NCBI GenBank assembly: GCA_019056595.1
Contig: CP036163.1
Span: forward strand, 4,154,001 to 4,218,000
From: Pectobacterium atrosepticum
GTDB lineage: Bacteria; Pseudomonadota; Gammaproteobacteria; Enterobacterales; Enterobacteriaceae
DNA: 64,000 nucleotides
Reading direction: 5' to 3'
Below are positions 10,690-19,177 of the stretch, piece by piece. The translations under genes and the position numbers were made by a program. Under the pieces are notes generated by a model. It was not told the origin of the DNA. It did no database searches and saw only the letters and a list, made by a program, of their open reading frames with translations. Numbering within the stretch: the first letter of the stretch is position 1; each line of letters opens with the position of its first letter.

Positions 10690-12720
10690 ATGAAAAACAT
10701 CAATATTGAAATCAATGTTTGTGACAGTACAGGCAAATCAACATTTACCGTTAATCCTCATACTTGCTGTCATTCCGATAACGGAAGTGGGCAAGAACCC
10801 GGTGTTTCTGACGTTTCCTCCGTATTCGGACGGACTGGTGTTGTCACTGCACAATCCGGTGACTATACCGCCGATCAGATTACCGAAACGGCCACCAGAC
10901 AATTTGCTACACCGGATGAGAAAGCAGTCTGGAATGCGAAGCAGGCTGAATTAATCTCTGGAACGAATATCCGCACGCTCTTTGGTCAATCGTTGTTAGG
11001 TAGCGGTGATTTTTCACCAACCCCAGCGCAAATGGGCGTAGCAGCGGTAGGGCATACTCACACCACATCGGAAATCACCGACTACACGCAAAAAACAAAA
11101 CAGCTCATCCATTCCTCACTGGAAGCAGGAGCAGGCGTGACGCTGAGCTATAACGCTGCGAATGAGAAAACGGTAATTAGCTCAACGGGCGGTGGTTCCG
11201 GCAGCAGCAACTCTGGCTACATCGTCGCCGATCGTCAGGGCGCAACGGCAGGGCAAAATCACGCGTTCAGCATGAGTCCACAAAATAAATTTAATCTCGC
11301 GGCGTATGCGCTGAAAGAAGAAGCAGGTGCTGCGAATCAGACTTATGTGGTTGATGATTTTAATGCGTCGAGTGAGCCAAATTACAAAGCGACGAGTGCA
11401 GTTATTTTTGATGGCATGGTCAGTCTTTATACTGGTTCAAATTATCAACTAATGCCAGATGAGGGTTTTTACTCTGCTGAAATAAAATCGGATGGTGAGA
11501 AATTAGATATCGCTGTAATGGCTGATTTTTCTTCGTCCGTTATTCCTTTTATGACATCTAATACATTGCCAGTAGGTTATACAGCGAGCGCATCTAATGA
11601 ATCTCTAGGGATGTATAAAGCTTTTATCGCGTTTGATGGCTCTAACAATTCAGGTCCGCCACCCAACTGTTGGGGAACTGATGGGACATGGGTACCTTCT
11701 ATTGAACGTCCTCACTGGCTACAAATCGATTTACCAGCGGAAGAGGTCATCGGTGGTTATCAAATTACCAACCGTAGCCAACTGGATATGGGGAATGTTC
11801 GAACGTGGAAACTCCAAGGCAGTAATGATAAGAGTGTAACGTGGGATGATTTACATTCCGTTACCGATGACGCAAATAATGAACCTGGTGTGATAAGGAA
11901 TTTTACTCTCTCACAATTCTCTAGTTACAAACGTTACCGTCTGTTAATTACAGCTATTAATGGTAGCAGCCCATATGTCACTATTTCAGAATTAAAATTC
12001 TTTCAACCAAATGGAAAGTTTGTTATCCATACTGGTGGGAAAAACTATGGCTTCTCTGGAAGCGTACTGACTGAAATCACTGGAGAGTTGACCCCAGAAA
12101 AAATAGATCTGTTAGGTGTATCGAAAATCGATTCATTAAATACGACGCTGCCTATTTTTACTACTCCTGTAAAACTGATTTCTGATCGGCAGATTAGTGT
12201 GCGCACAACATATACACCATTAGAGCAATTAGTCATTCAGACGTTATTAACATCAACTGATTCATGGTCACAAATCAATTCAGCAACGCTAACAGCAACG
12301 CAGACTGGCAGCGGCAAAGTGCGCGTCGCCGTAACGCGAGATCTGATTAACTGGCATGTCTTGCGGAGCGGGGCGTGGGTTGATGTTGGTGCGCTGTCAG
12401 CAGATACGGCAGGTGCAACGGCGTTGATTGCTGATGGTATGACGCCAGCCGAGCTTGGTGGGATTACTGCGGCACAGTGGACGCAGTTGTTCTCATCCAA
12501 CAACGGCGTACCAGATGCCCTCGCCTTTGCGTTCGCGCTTGATATCACCGACCCTGCCACAGATGTAGCGACCATTGACCGACTGGTGCTGAACGTCAAC
12601 GATGCGTCTAGCTGGAAAGTGCAATCACCAACGGAAGTGGAAATTCGCTGGCGCACCGACAGTGTGACATTCCGCACTGTGGCAGCGGGCAATTACAAAC
12701 TGGCGTATCAGGCTCCGTAA
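10690..12720 (+). CDS. Tail-fibre-like protein with discoidin (F5/8 type C) domain, copy 2
   Basis: Paralogue of the preceding gene, 676 residues from the ATG at 10690 (GGAG at 10674-10677). It keeps the CCHS motif, the VFGRTGVVTAQSGDYT collar-like stretch, the QMGVAAVGHTHTTSEI motif, a discoidin-like segment (about 290-437, with AFIAFDGSN, HWLQIDLP, RTWKLQGSN and ISELKFF) and the same C-terminal 150 residues. The outer parts are nearly identical to copy 1 at the DNA level, while the middle differs strongly. It has its own leader and terminator. No signal peptide is visible. Function unknown; tail-fibre-type adhesin or receptor-binding protein is the best guess. The pair may be left over from a prophage or domesticated. 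Confidence 0.8.
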   Translation: MKNINIEINVCDSTGKSTFTVNPHTCCHSDNGSGQEPGVSDVSSVFGRTGVVTAQSGDYTADQITETATRQFATPDEKAVWNAKQAELISGTNIRTLFGQSLLGSGDFSPTPAQMGVAAVGHTHTTSEITDYTQKTKQLIHSSLEAGAGVTLSYNAANEKTVISSTGGGSGSSNSGYIVADRQGATAGQNHAFSMSPQNKFNLAAYALKEEAGAANQTYVVDDFNASSEPNYKATSAVIFDGMVSLYTGSNYQLMPDEGFYSAEIKSDGEKLDIAVMADFSSSVIPFMTSNTLPVGYTASASNESLGMYKAFIAFDGSNNSGPPPNCWGTDGTWVPSIERPHWLQIDLPAEEVIGGYQITNRSQLDMGNVRTWKLQGSNDKSVTWDDLHSVTDDANNEPGVIRNFTLSQFSSYKRYRLLITAINGSSPYVTISELKFFQPNGKFVIHTGGKNYGFSGSVLTEITGELTPEKIDLLGVSKIDSLNTTLPIFTTPVKLISDRQISVRTTYTPLEQLVIQTLLTSTDSWSQINSATLTATQTGSGKVRVAVTRDLINWHVLRSGAWVDVGALSADTAGATALIADGMTPAELGGITAAQWTQLFSSNNGVPDALAFAFALDITDPATDVATIDRLVLNVNDASSWKVQSPTEVEIRWRTDSVTFRTVAAGNYKLAYQAP

Positions 12721-12747
12721 TAACTCACGATACTCAACATTCTACTT

Positions 12748-12776
12748 GCCGCGAATGTCGCGGCCTTTTCTTTTTG
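12748..12776 (+). terminator. Terminator after copy 2
   Basis: Perfect GCCGCG (12748-12753) and CGCGGC (12759-12764) arms with a 5-base loop, followed by a T-rich tract. Confidence 0.8.
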
Positions 12777-12797
12777 ATGTCGTCCAATTTTTCTCCA

Positions 12798-12826
12798 GCC
12801 ACTCACTGCGTCATTCTAACCGCTTA
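12798..12826 (+). promoter_or_regulatory. Putative BtsR (YehT) binding site upstream of btsT
   Basis: GCCACTCA (12798-12805) and ACCGCTTA (12819-12826) are direct repeats separated by exactly 13 bases. The described E. coli BtsR/YehT motif, as recalled, is two copies of ACC(G/A)CT(C/T)A with a 13-base linker; only the first base of the first copy differs. The target in E. coli is btsT (yjiY), the gene 190 bases downstream here. Confidence 0.75.
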
Positions 12827-13012
12827 GCACGCTATTCTGCCGCCTACCCAAATACCCGCCCCACGCGCGTACGCGATGACGTACTGTGCCGCCACTATCT
12901 TCCTTATCTGAAATACGCGATGACTCGCGTTATCGCACAACGCTTTACCAGGGTTTATTTTTCTACAGCTAACAAAATCAAACGATTGTGATTTTTAATT
13001 GAAGGATGTCTT

Positions 13013-15166
13013 ATGAAGAGCAATTCCATTCTTAAACACATCCCCTGGATGATTCTTGGAATCATTGGGGCTGCCTGCCTCGGCGTAGTCGCACTACGTC
13101 GCGGTGAGCATGTCAGTGCCTTATGGATTATTGTTGCTTCTGTCGCCGTTTACCTCGTGGCCTATCGATACTACAGCCTGTATATCGCACAAAAAGTCAT
13201 GCAGTTGGATCCGACCAGAGCAACCCCCGCCGTTGTCAATAACGACGGTCTTAACTATGTACCGACGAACCGTAACGTTCTGTTCGGGCACCACTTTGCT
13301 GCTATCGCAGGTGCGGGGCCGCTGGTTGGGCCGGTACTGGCCGCGCAGGTCGGCTACCTGCCGGGCACCTTATGGTTGCTGGGCGGCGTGGTGCTGGCGG
13401 GTGCCGTGCAGGACTTCATGGTGCTGTTTATTTCGACCCGCCGTAACGGTGCGTCGTTAGGCGAAATCGTTAAGAAAGAACTCGGCCCAGTACCGGGTAC
13501 GATTGCGCTGTTCGGCTGCTTCCTTATCATGATCATCATTCTTGCCGTACTGGCGCTGATTGTGGTGAAAGCGCTGGCAGAAAGTCCGTGGGGCGTCTTT
13601 ACCGTTTGTTCTACGGTACCGATCGCGCTCTTTATGGGCGTCTACATGCGCTTTATCCGTCCGGGTAAAGTCGGTGAAATTTCGGTGATGGGGATCGTGC
13701 TGCTGGTGCTGGCGATCTGGTTTGGTGGCGTAGTGGCACATGACCCGTACTGGGGTCCGGCGCTGACCTTCAAAGATACGACCATTACTTATACGCTGAT
13801 TGGCTATGCCTTCGTGTCTGCACTGCTGCCAGTATGGTTGATTCTGGCTCCGCGTGACTATCTGGCGACCTTCCTGAAAATCGGTGTGATCGTCGGTCTG
13901 GCGATTGGTATTGTGATACTTAATCCCGATCTGAAAATGCCAGCGATAACGCAGTTTGTGGATGGCACCGGTCCGGTCTGGAAAGGTACGCTGTTCCCAT
14001 TCCTGTTTATTACTATCGCCTGTGGTGCGGTGTCTGGCTTCCACGCATTGATTGCTTCCGGTACTACGCCGAAATTGATGGCTAACGAAAAAGATGCACG
14101 GTTCATCGGTTACGGTGCAATGTTGATGGAATCTTTCGTGGCGATCATGGCTTTGGTTGCGGCGTCTATCATCGAACCGGGTCTCTACTTTGCGATGAAT
14201 ACCCCGCCAGCGGCGTTGGGTATTACGATGCCGGATCTGCATCGACTGGGCACTGCGGATGCGCCGATGATTTTGGCACAGTTACAAGATGTATCTGCAC
14301 ACGCGGCAGCAACCGTCAGCTCCTGGGGCTTCGTAATTTCTCCTGAGCAGATTATGCAAACGGCGAAAGACATCGGTGAACCTTCCGTTCTTAACCGCGC
14401 AGGTGGTGCACCAACGCTGGCTGTCGGCATTGCACACGTGTTCCACCAGATCATTCCTGGCGCCAATATGGGCTTCTGGTATCACTTCGGTATTCTGTTT
14501 GAAGCGCTGTTTATTCTGACAGCTCTGGATGCGGGTACGCGTGCTGGTCGCTTCATGTTGCAGGATCTGTTGGGTAACTTCGTTCCTTTCCTGAAGAAAA
14601 CGGATTCGCTGATTGCTGGTATGATCGGTACGGCGGGTTGTGTCGGTCTGTGGGGCTACCTGCTGTATCAAGGTGTGGTTGATCCGCTGGGCGGCGTGAA
14701 GAGCCTGTGGCCGCTGTTCGGTATCTCTAACCAGATGCTGGCTGCGGTGGCGCTGGTACTGGGTACCGTCATCCTGATTAAGATGAAACGTACACAGTAC
14801 ATTTGGGTCACATTGGTTCCGGCGGTTTGGCTGCTGATCTGTACCACTTGGGCGCTGGGTCTGAAACTGTTCAGCGACAACCCACAGTTGGAAGGCTTCT
14901 TCTACATGGCGAACATGTTCAAGGGCAAAATTGCAGAAGGCGGTGCCGATCTGAGCGCGCAGCAGATTTCGAACATGAACCATATCGTGACCAACAACTA
15001 TACCAACGCCGGTCTGAGCATTCTGTTCCTGATCGTGGTGTACAGCATCATAGCGTACGGTATTAAAGCGGCATTGGCTGCACGTAAAGTGGCTGAACGT
15101 ACCGATCAGGAAACGCCGTATGTTCCGGTTCCTGAAGGTGGCGTGAAACTCTCTTCTGGTCACTAA
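13013..15166 (+). CDS. btsT: Pyruvate:proton symporter BtsT (CstA family)
   Basis: BtsT is a high-affinity pyruvate uptake protein of the CstA family in the inner membrane. The 717-residue product has the CstA N-terminal domain with GHHFAAIAGAGPLVGPVLAA near residue 92 and about 16 to 18 hydrophobic helices, and it ends in TPYVPVPEGGVKLSS as E. coli BtsT/YjiY does. It matches BtsT (716 residues) much better than CstA (701). It heads the order btsT-yjiX-yjiA, the same as in E. coli. A BtsR-type direct repeat lies upstream, which implies control by the BtsS/BtsR pyruvate-sensing pair. The ATG follows AAGGATG at 13002-13008. Confidence 0.93.
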   Translation: MKSNSILKHIPWMILGIIGAACLGVVALRRGEHVSALWIIVASVAVYLVAYRYYSLYIAQKVMQLDPTRATPAVVNNDGLNYVPTNRNVLFGHHFAAIAGAGPLVGPVLAAQVGYLPGTLWLLGGVVLAGAVQDFMVLFISTRRNGASLGEIVKKELGPVPGTIALFGCFLIMIIILAVLALIVVKALAESPWGVFTVCSTVPIALFMGVYMRFIRPGKVGEISVMGIVLLVLAIWFGGVVAHDPYWGPALTFKDTTITYTLIGYAFVSALLPVWLILAPRDYLATFLKIGVIVGLAIGIVILNPDLKMPAITQFVDGTGPVWKGTLFPFLFITIACGAVSGFHALIASGTTPKLMANEKDARFIGYGAMLMESFVAIMALVAASIIEPGLYFAMNTPPAALGITMPDLHRLGTADAPMILAQLQDVSAHAAATVSSWGFVISPEQIMQTAKDIGEPSVLNRAGGAPTLAVGIAHVFHQIIPGANMGFWYHFGILFEALFILTALDAGTRAGRFMLQDLLGNFVPFLKKTDSLIAGMIGTAGCVGLWGYLLYQGVVDPLGGVKSLWPLFGISNQMLAAVALVLGTVILIKMKRTQYIWVTLVPAVWLLICTTWALGLKLFSDNPQLEGFFYMANMFKGKIAEGGADLSAQQISNMNHIVTNNYTNAGLSILFLIVVYSIIAYGIKAALAARKVAERTDQETPYVPVPEGGVKLSSGH

Positions 15167-15233
15167 GCCACACGCGCCTGTCAGATTTTGCGAGACAGCT
15201 AGCAAGGTTGAACGCGAAAGATGACGGGTACAG

Positions 15234-15274
15234 ATACCCTGTATAATGTATAACGTTATGCAGGGTATTTTTTA
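15234..15274 (+). terminator. Hairpin with T-run between btsT and yjiX
   Basis: ATACCCTG (15234-15241) pairs with CAGGGTAT (15261-15268) and is followed directly by a T-run. The shape fits an intrinsic terminator or attenuator that would lower yjiX-yjiA expression relative to btsT. The 19-base loop is long. Confidence 0.55.
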
Positions 15275-15311
15275 TCTAGCCGCTATTGCAGGCGATGGTC
15301 TGGAGGTAATG

Positions 15312-15515
15312 ATGTTTGGCAATCTGGGAAAAGCAGGAAAATATTTGGGCCAGGCGGCGCGTATGCTGGTCGGTATGCCAGATTATGATACCTATGTGCA
15401 GCATATGCAGACCAATCACCCGGATAAACCTGCGATGACGTACGAAGAATTTTTCCGCGAACGCCAGCAGGCGCGTTACGGCGGAGACGGCAAAGGCGGG
15501 ATGCGCTGCTGTTAA
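15312..15515 (+). CDS. yjiX: YbdD/YjiX family small protein
   Basis: A 67-residue protein of the YbdD/YjiX family, which accompanies CstA-type transporters; its role is not established. The sequence from [18 protein letters not shown] to the end [11 protein letters not shown] lines up with E. coli YjiX over the full length, including the paired C-terminal cysteines. The ATG at 15312 sits behind GGAGG at 15302-15306; the frame is open to 15246 upstream but that part lies in the hairpin region. It sits between btsT and yjiA with a 16-base gap to the latter. Confidence 0.9.
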   Translation: MFGNLGKAGKYLGQAARMLVGMPDYDTYVQHMQTNHPDKPAMTYEEFFRERQQARYGGDGKGGMRCC

Positions 15516-15531
15516 CGACTTGGAACCTGTT

Positions 15532-16518
15532 ATGACTCAACCTTTATCCTCTGATGTGACTAAACCTGTGTATGTCACTATTTTGACCGGGTTTCTCGGT
15601 GCCGGAAAAACCACCTTATTACGGCATATCCTGAATGCCGAACACGGCTACAAGATTGCCGTGATTGAAAATGAGTTCGGCGAAGTTCCGATTGATAATA
15701 CGCTAATCGGTGAACGTGCCAGCCAGATTACGACGCTGAGTAACGGCTGTATCTGTTGCACGAAGTCCAATGAGCTGGCTGATGCGCTGCTCGATCTGGT
15801 TGATGGCGTGGATAACGGCACGCTAGATTTTGATCACGTCATCATTGAATGCACTGGTATGGCCGATCCGGGGCCGGTGGCGCAAACCTTCTTCTCTCAT
15901 GAAGTTATCTGTGAACGCTTTGTTCTGGACGGAATCATCACGTTGGTTGATGCGGCACATGCGCAACAACAGCTTAATCAGTTCACCATCGCACAGTCAC
16001 AGATTGGCTATGCTGATCGCATACTGCTAACCAAAACCGATGTGGCAAGCGAAGACGAGACGCTGCTACCGCGTTTGCAACGCATCAACGCGCGCGCACC
16101 AATCTATCCTGTGGTACACGGGAATATCGATCTGAGCGTGCTGTTTAACATCGACGGCTTTGTCCTTAGTGACAAGCTGGACGTGAAAACGCCGGTATTT
16201 CGCTTTGTCGCTCCTACGCAGAATAACGTGCAGTCGATTGTTGTGTATCTCGATGATGCCGTTGAGCTTCAGGCAGTCTCCGATGTGATGGAAAACCTGC
16301 TGCTACAATTCTCCGATAATCTACTGCGTTATAAAGGCATTCTGGCCATCAACGGTGACGACCGCCGCCTGCTGTTTCAGGGAGTCCAGCGTTTGTACAG
16401 CGCTGACTGGGACAGAGAATGGCATGCTGATGAAGAAAGAAAGAGCGTGCTGGTGTTTATTGGTGTTGATTTGCCTGAACAGGAAATCCGTGACGCTTTC
16501 GCTCGTCTGACGGCATAA
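15532..16518 (+). CDS. yjiA: GTPase YjiA (COG0523, CobW/G3E family)
   Basis: P-loop GTPase of the G3E/COG0523 family, a group linked to metal handling. The 328-residue product has the Walker A motif GFLGAGKTT near residues 19-27, the family CxCC motif in GCICCTKSN near 72-75, a Walker B-like ECTGMADP and the NKXD-like TKTD near 169. The CobW C-terminal domain follows. ATG at 15532 is preceded by TTGGAACC; a TTG four codons earlier is the alternative. It closes the btsT-yjiX-yjiA set. The metal or partner is not known from sequence. Confidence 0.93.
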   Translation: MTQPLSSDVTKPVYVTILTGFLGAGKTTLLRHILNAEHGYKIAVIENEFGEVPIDNTLIGERASQITTLSNGCICCTKSNELADALLDLVDGVDNGTLDFDHVIIECTGMADPGPVAQTFFSHEVICERFVLDGIITLVDAAHAQQQLNQFTIAQSQIGYADRILLTKTDVASEDETLLPRLQRINARAPIYPVVHGNIDLSVLFNIDGFVLSDKLDVKTPVFRFVAPTQNNVQSIVVYLDDAVELQAVSDVMENLLLQFSDNLLRYKGILAINGDDRRLLFQGVQRLYSADWDREWHADEERKSVLVFIGVDLPEQEIRDAFARLTA

Positions 16519-16657
16519 CGCTATTGTTTATCTGTGCTGGCCATCCAGGTCAGCACAATCTTGCTGATTTACTTTTTTTCTGCCTCTTACTCTACTTATA
16601 CAGCGCCCTGTCTGGTTGGGCGGTACGTGTCATATGTAGATTCTCATAATGGGAATA

Positions 16658-16669
16658 GTGCAATTGCAC
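16658..16669. promoter_or_regulatory. Palindrome upstream of pehN
   Basis: GTGCAATTGCAC is a perfect 12-base palindrome in the 275-base gap upstream of pehN. It may be an operator, but no regulator is recognised. Confidence 0.35.
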
Positions 16670-16756
16670 GAAAAAATCCCTACCTTATTGTAATTATTAC
16701 GAATACATCTAAAACGTGATCGTCTCTCGCTTTTTAATGGAATGTTGGTGGTATTT

Positions 16757-16777
16757 TATTAAAACGATATTTCATTA
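16757..16777 (+). promoter_or_regulatory. Candidate KdgR box at pehN
   Basis: The arrangement TAAA-N6-TTTCATTA resembles the KdgR operator core GAAA-N6-TTTCA of soft-rot pectinase genes, with G replaced by T in the left arm. It ends 17 bases before the pehN start, a position suited to repression. One arm is imperfect, so this is a candidate. Confidence 0.4.
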
Positions 16778-16793
16778 TTTAGTGAGGTTAAGT

Positions 16794-18176
16794 ATGCGTA
16801 GTGGTCTTGCTCTGTCTTTAATGGCTTCCTGCATCACACTGGGTATTCAAGCTGGTACGGCACAAGCGGCCAGTTCAGTGAAATTCCCAGATAAAACCTG
16901 TGACGTCACACAATACGGGGCCGAAGGTCACCGCCTACAGATCGCACTAAATACCGAGGCTTTCCAGAAAGCGATTGATGATTGCGCTGCGGCTGGTGGC
17001 GGAACGGTACACGTTCCTCGCGGTAACTATCTGGTCGATCCGCTGTTTCTGAAGAGTAACATCCGACTGGATTTGGCAAAAGATGCAACTATCGTCGCGT
17101 CGACCGAAGTCGCGGCGTATCGCGCGACGGAAAAAACCAAGTACGCTGAAGCGGAAAATGGCTGGCTTCCCTTTATCAGTATTGCCGATGCGCAGAACGT
17201 GGCTATCACCGGTCAAGGCACCATTGATGGGCAGGGTGCCGTCTGGTGGGAGCGCTGGCGTGAGAATATTCGCGCAACCGGCAAGAAGGGCGGGACCGAT
17301 CGTCCCCGTCTGATTTATATCAAAAGTTCCAGCAATGTGCTGGTGGACGGTGTCACACTCACGCATTCCCCGAGCTTCCACGTTGTGATGCGTTACTCGC
17401 ATGATGTGGATGTGAACGGTACTCGGATTCTGTCACCGTGGCATGCACCAAACACCGATGCTATCGACCCGATCGACAGCCAGAATATCCGTATTACTAA
17501 CAACTACATCGACTGTAATGACGACCATATCGCGATAAAAGCCGAGAAGCCGGATAGCCGCTTCCCGAATGGTGTCGTGGATAACATCTATATCGCCAAC
17601 AATATCCTGAAGCAGGGGCGCGGCATTTCTATCGGCAGCGAAACTTCCGGCGGTGTGAATAACGTACTGGTTGAAAACAACCAGTTTGAAGGTTCCATGT
17701 ACGGTATTCGCATTAAAACCCTGCGCGGTAAAGGCGGCGAAGTGAAAAACATCACTTACCGTAATACCAAAATGGTGGATGTCGAAATACCGCTGGTCTT
17801 TGCCGCTTACTACAAAGCCGCGCCGATTGTGCAGGCTGAGGTAGACAAGATGCTGGCCGAAGGCGGCTTCACGATGGGTGAGCAGATTTACCCACCGGAT
17901 ACCGACCCAGAGCAGCCATTTGATCAGTACAAGACGCCGCATTTCAGCAATGTCACCATTGAAAATCTGGAATCTACCGGTAAAACCAAGGCCGCCGCGT
18001 ACATTATCGGCGTGCCGGAAGCGCCGCTCAGTGGTTTCCACTTTGATAACGTGCGGATTGATGCGGATAAAGGTATTCGGGTAAGGAATGCGGAACTGCA
18101 AACCAAAGGCCTGACTGTCAATGTGAAGGAAGGCCCGGTAATGCAGTTGGATAAAGGGGCGAAAGTCGATCAGTAA
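16794..18176 (+). CDS. pehN: Secreted polygalacturonase of GH28 family (PehN type)
   Basis: GH28 enzyme that hydrolyses the alpha-1,4-galacturonan backbone of pectin; exo-action is likely but not provable here. From the ATG at 16794 (GTGAGG at 16782-16787) the product has 460 residues with a Sec signal peptide of about 26 residues ending AQA. The frame is open 26 codons upstream, which would spoil the signal peptide. Parallel beta-helix motifs are present: NTD at 220-222, DD at 243-244 and RIK at 306-308. The usual Gly-His-Gly is Gly-Arg-Gly at 275-277, an exception worth noting. A composite repeat lies downstream. The gene is between yjiA and ybaK, a site without pectinase in E. coli. Confidence 0.88.
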   Translation: MRSGLALSLMASCITLGIQAGTAQAASSVKFPDKTCDVTQYGAEGHRLQIALNTEAFQKAIDDCAAAGGGTVHVPRGNYLVDPLFLKSNIRLDLAKDATIVASTEVAAYRATEKTKYAEAENGWLPFISIADAQNVAITGQGTIDGQGAVWWERWRENIRATGKKGGTDRPRLIYIKSSSNVLVDGVTLTHSPSFHVVMRYSHDVDVNGTRILSPWHAPNTDAIDPIDSQNIRITNNYIDCNDDHIAIKAEKPDSRFPNGVVDNIYIANNILKQGRGISIGSETSGGVNNVLVENNQFEGSMYGIRIKTLRGKGGEVKNITYRNTKMVDVEIPLVFAAYYKAAPIVQAEVDKMLAEGGFTMGEQIYPPDTDPEQPFDQYKTPHFSNVTIENLESTGKTKAAAYIIGVPEAPLSGFHFDNVRIDADKGIRVRNAELQTKGLTVNVKEGPVMQLDKGAKVDQ

Positions 18177-18181
18177 TCGAT

Positions 18182-18527
<346 letters not shown>

Positions 18528-18627
18528 GAAGCGGTAGCGGGGGACACACTGGCCGTGGAGTCCTCTGCTATCTGCTTCGCTTTGATACTACATTGCCTGA
18601 CAGGTTATGCTCGTTTAATCACAGGAA

Positions 18628-19107
18628 TTAATCATGCTTGGCGATATCAGCAAAGGTGGCGCGCAGTAGCCGCGCCAGATCATCTGCCGATAATTCGATA
18701 TCCAATCCACGTTTACCGCCGGAAATGAAAATGGTATCGAACTGGCGCGCTGGTTCATCAATCACGGTCGGCAGCAGTTTCTTCTGCCCAAGTGGGCTAA
18801 TCCCTCCCACCAGATAACCCGTTACACGCTGAGCGATGACCGGATCGGCCATATCGGCTTTTTTGGCGGACAGCGCACGTGCGACTTTCTTGAGATCCAA
18901 CATTCCAGCGACCGGCGTGATGGCAACTGCGAGATTTTTTGCATCACCATTCAGAGAAACAAGCAGCGTTTTATAAACCTGTTCTTTATTCAGCCCCAGT
19001 TTTCTGGCCGCTTCCTCGCCAAAGTTGGTTTCGTCGCTGTCGTGGTGGTAACTGTGTAGCGTAAAGGCGATCTTATTCTTTTCGAGTAAATTGACTGCGG
19101 GTGTCAT
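18628..19107 (-). CDS. ybaK: Cys-tRNA(Pro)/Cys-tRNA(Cys) deacylase YbaK
   Basis: YbaK hydrolyses mischarged Cys-tRNA(Pro) and so edits proline codons. The 159-residue protein matches E. coli YbaK over its whole length, from [14 protein letters not shown] to FADIAKHD, and includes the conserved [14 protein letters not shown] and the [11 protein letters not shown] motif. The ATG at 19107 corresponds to the E. coli start; the frame is open further upstream to 19248, overlapping ybaP, but that stretch has no counterpart. ybaP ends 70 bases upstream on the same strand, so the two may be cotranscribed as in E. coli. Confidence 0.95.
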   Translation of the reverse strand: MTPAVNLLEKNKIAFTLHSYHHDSDETNFGEEAARKLGLNKEQVYKTLLVSLNGDAKNLAVAITPVAGMLDLKKVARALSAKKADMADPVIAQRVTGYLVGGISPLGQKKLLPTVIDEPARQFDTIFISGGKRGLDIELSADDLARLLRATFADIAKHD

Positions 19108-19177
19108 GACTTCACTATCCTTAAACCCTTTTTGGGTCTTATCTTGCGGACGCACAGGTGCGCCATAGTGTGTTCTT

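Noticed and set aside
8476-12720. Intact prophage
   Set aside because: Only two tail-fibre-like genes are present; no integrase, terminase, capsid, tail or lysis genes and no attachment sites were seen.
13013-15166. cstA rather than btsT
   Set aside because: Length, C-terminal end, the yjiX-yjiA neighbours and the BtsR-type site all favour btsT.
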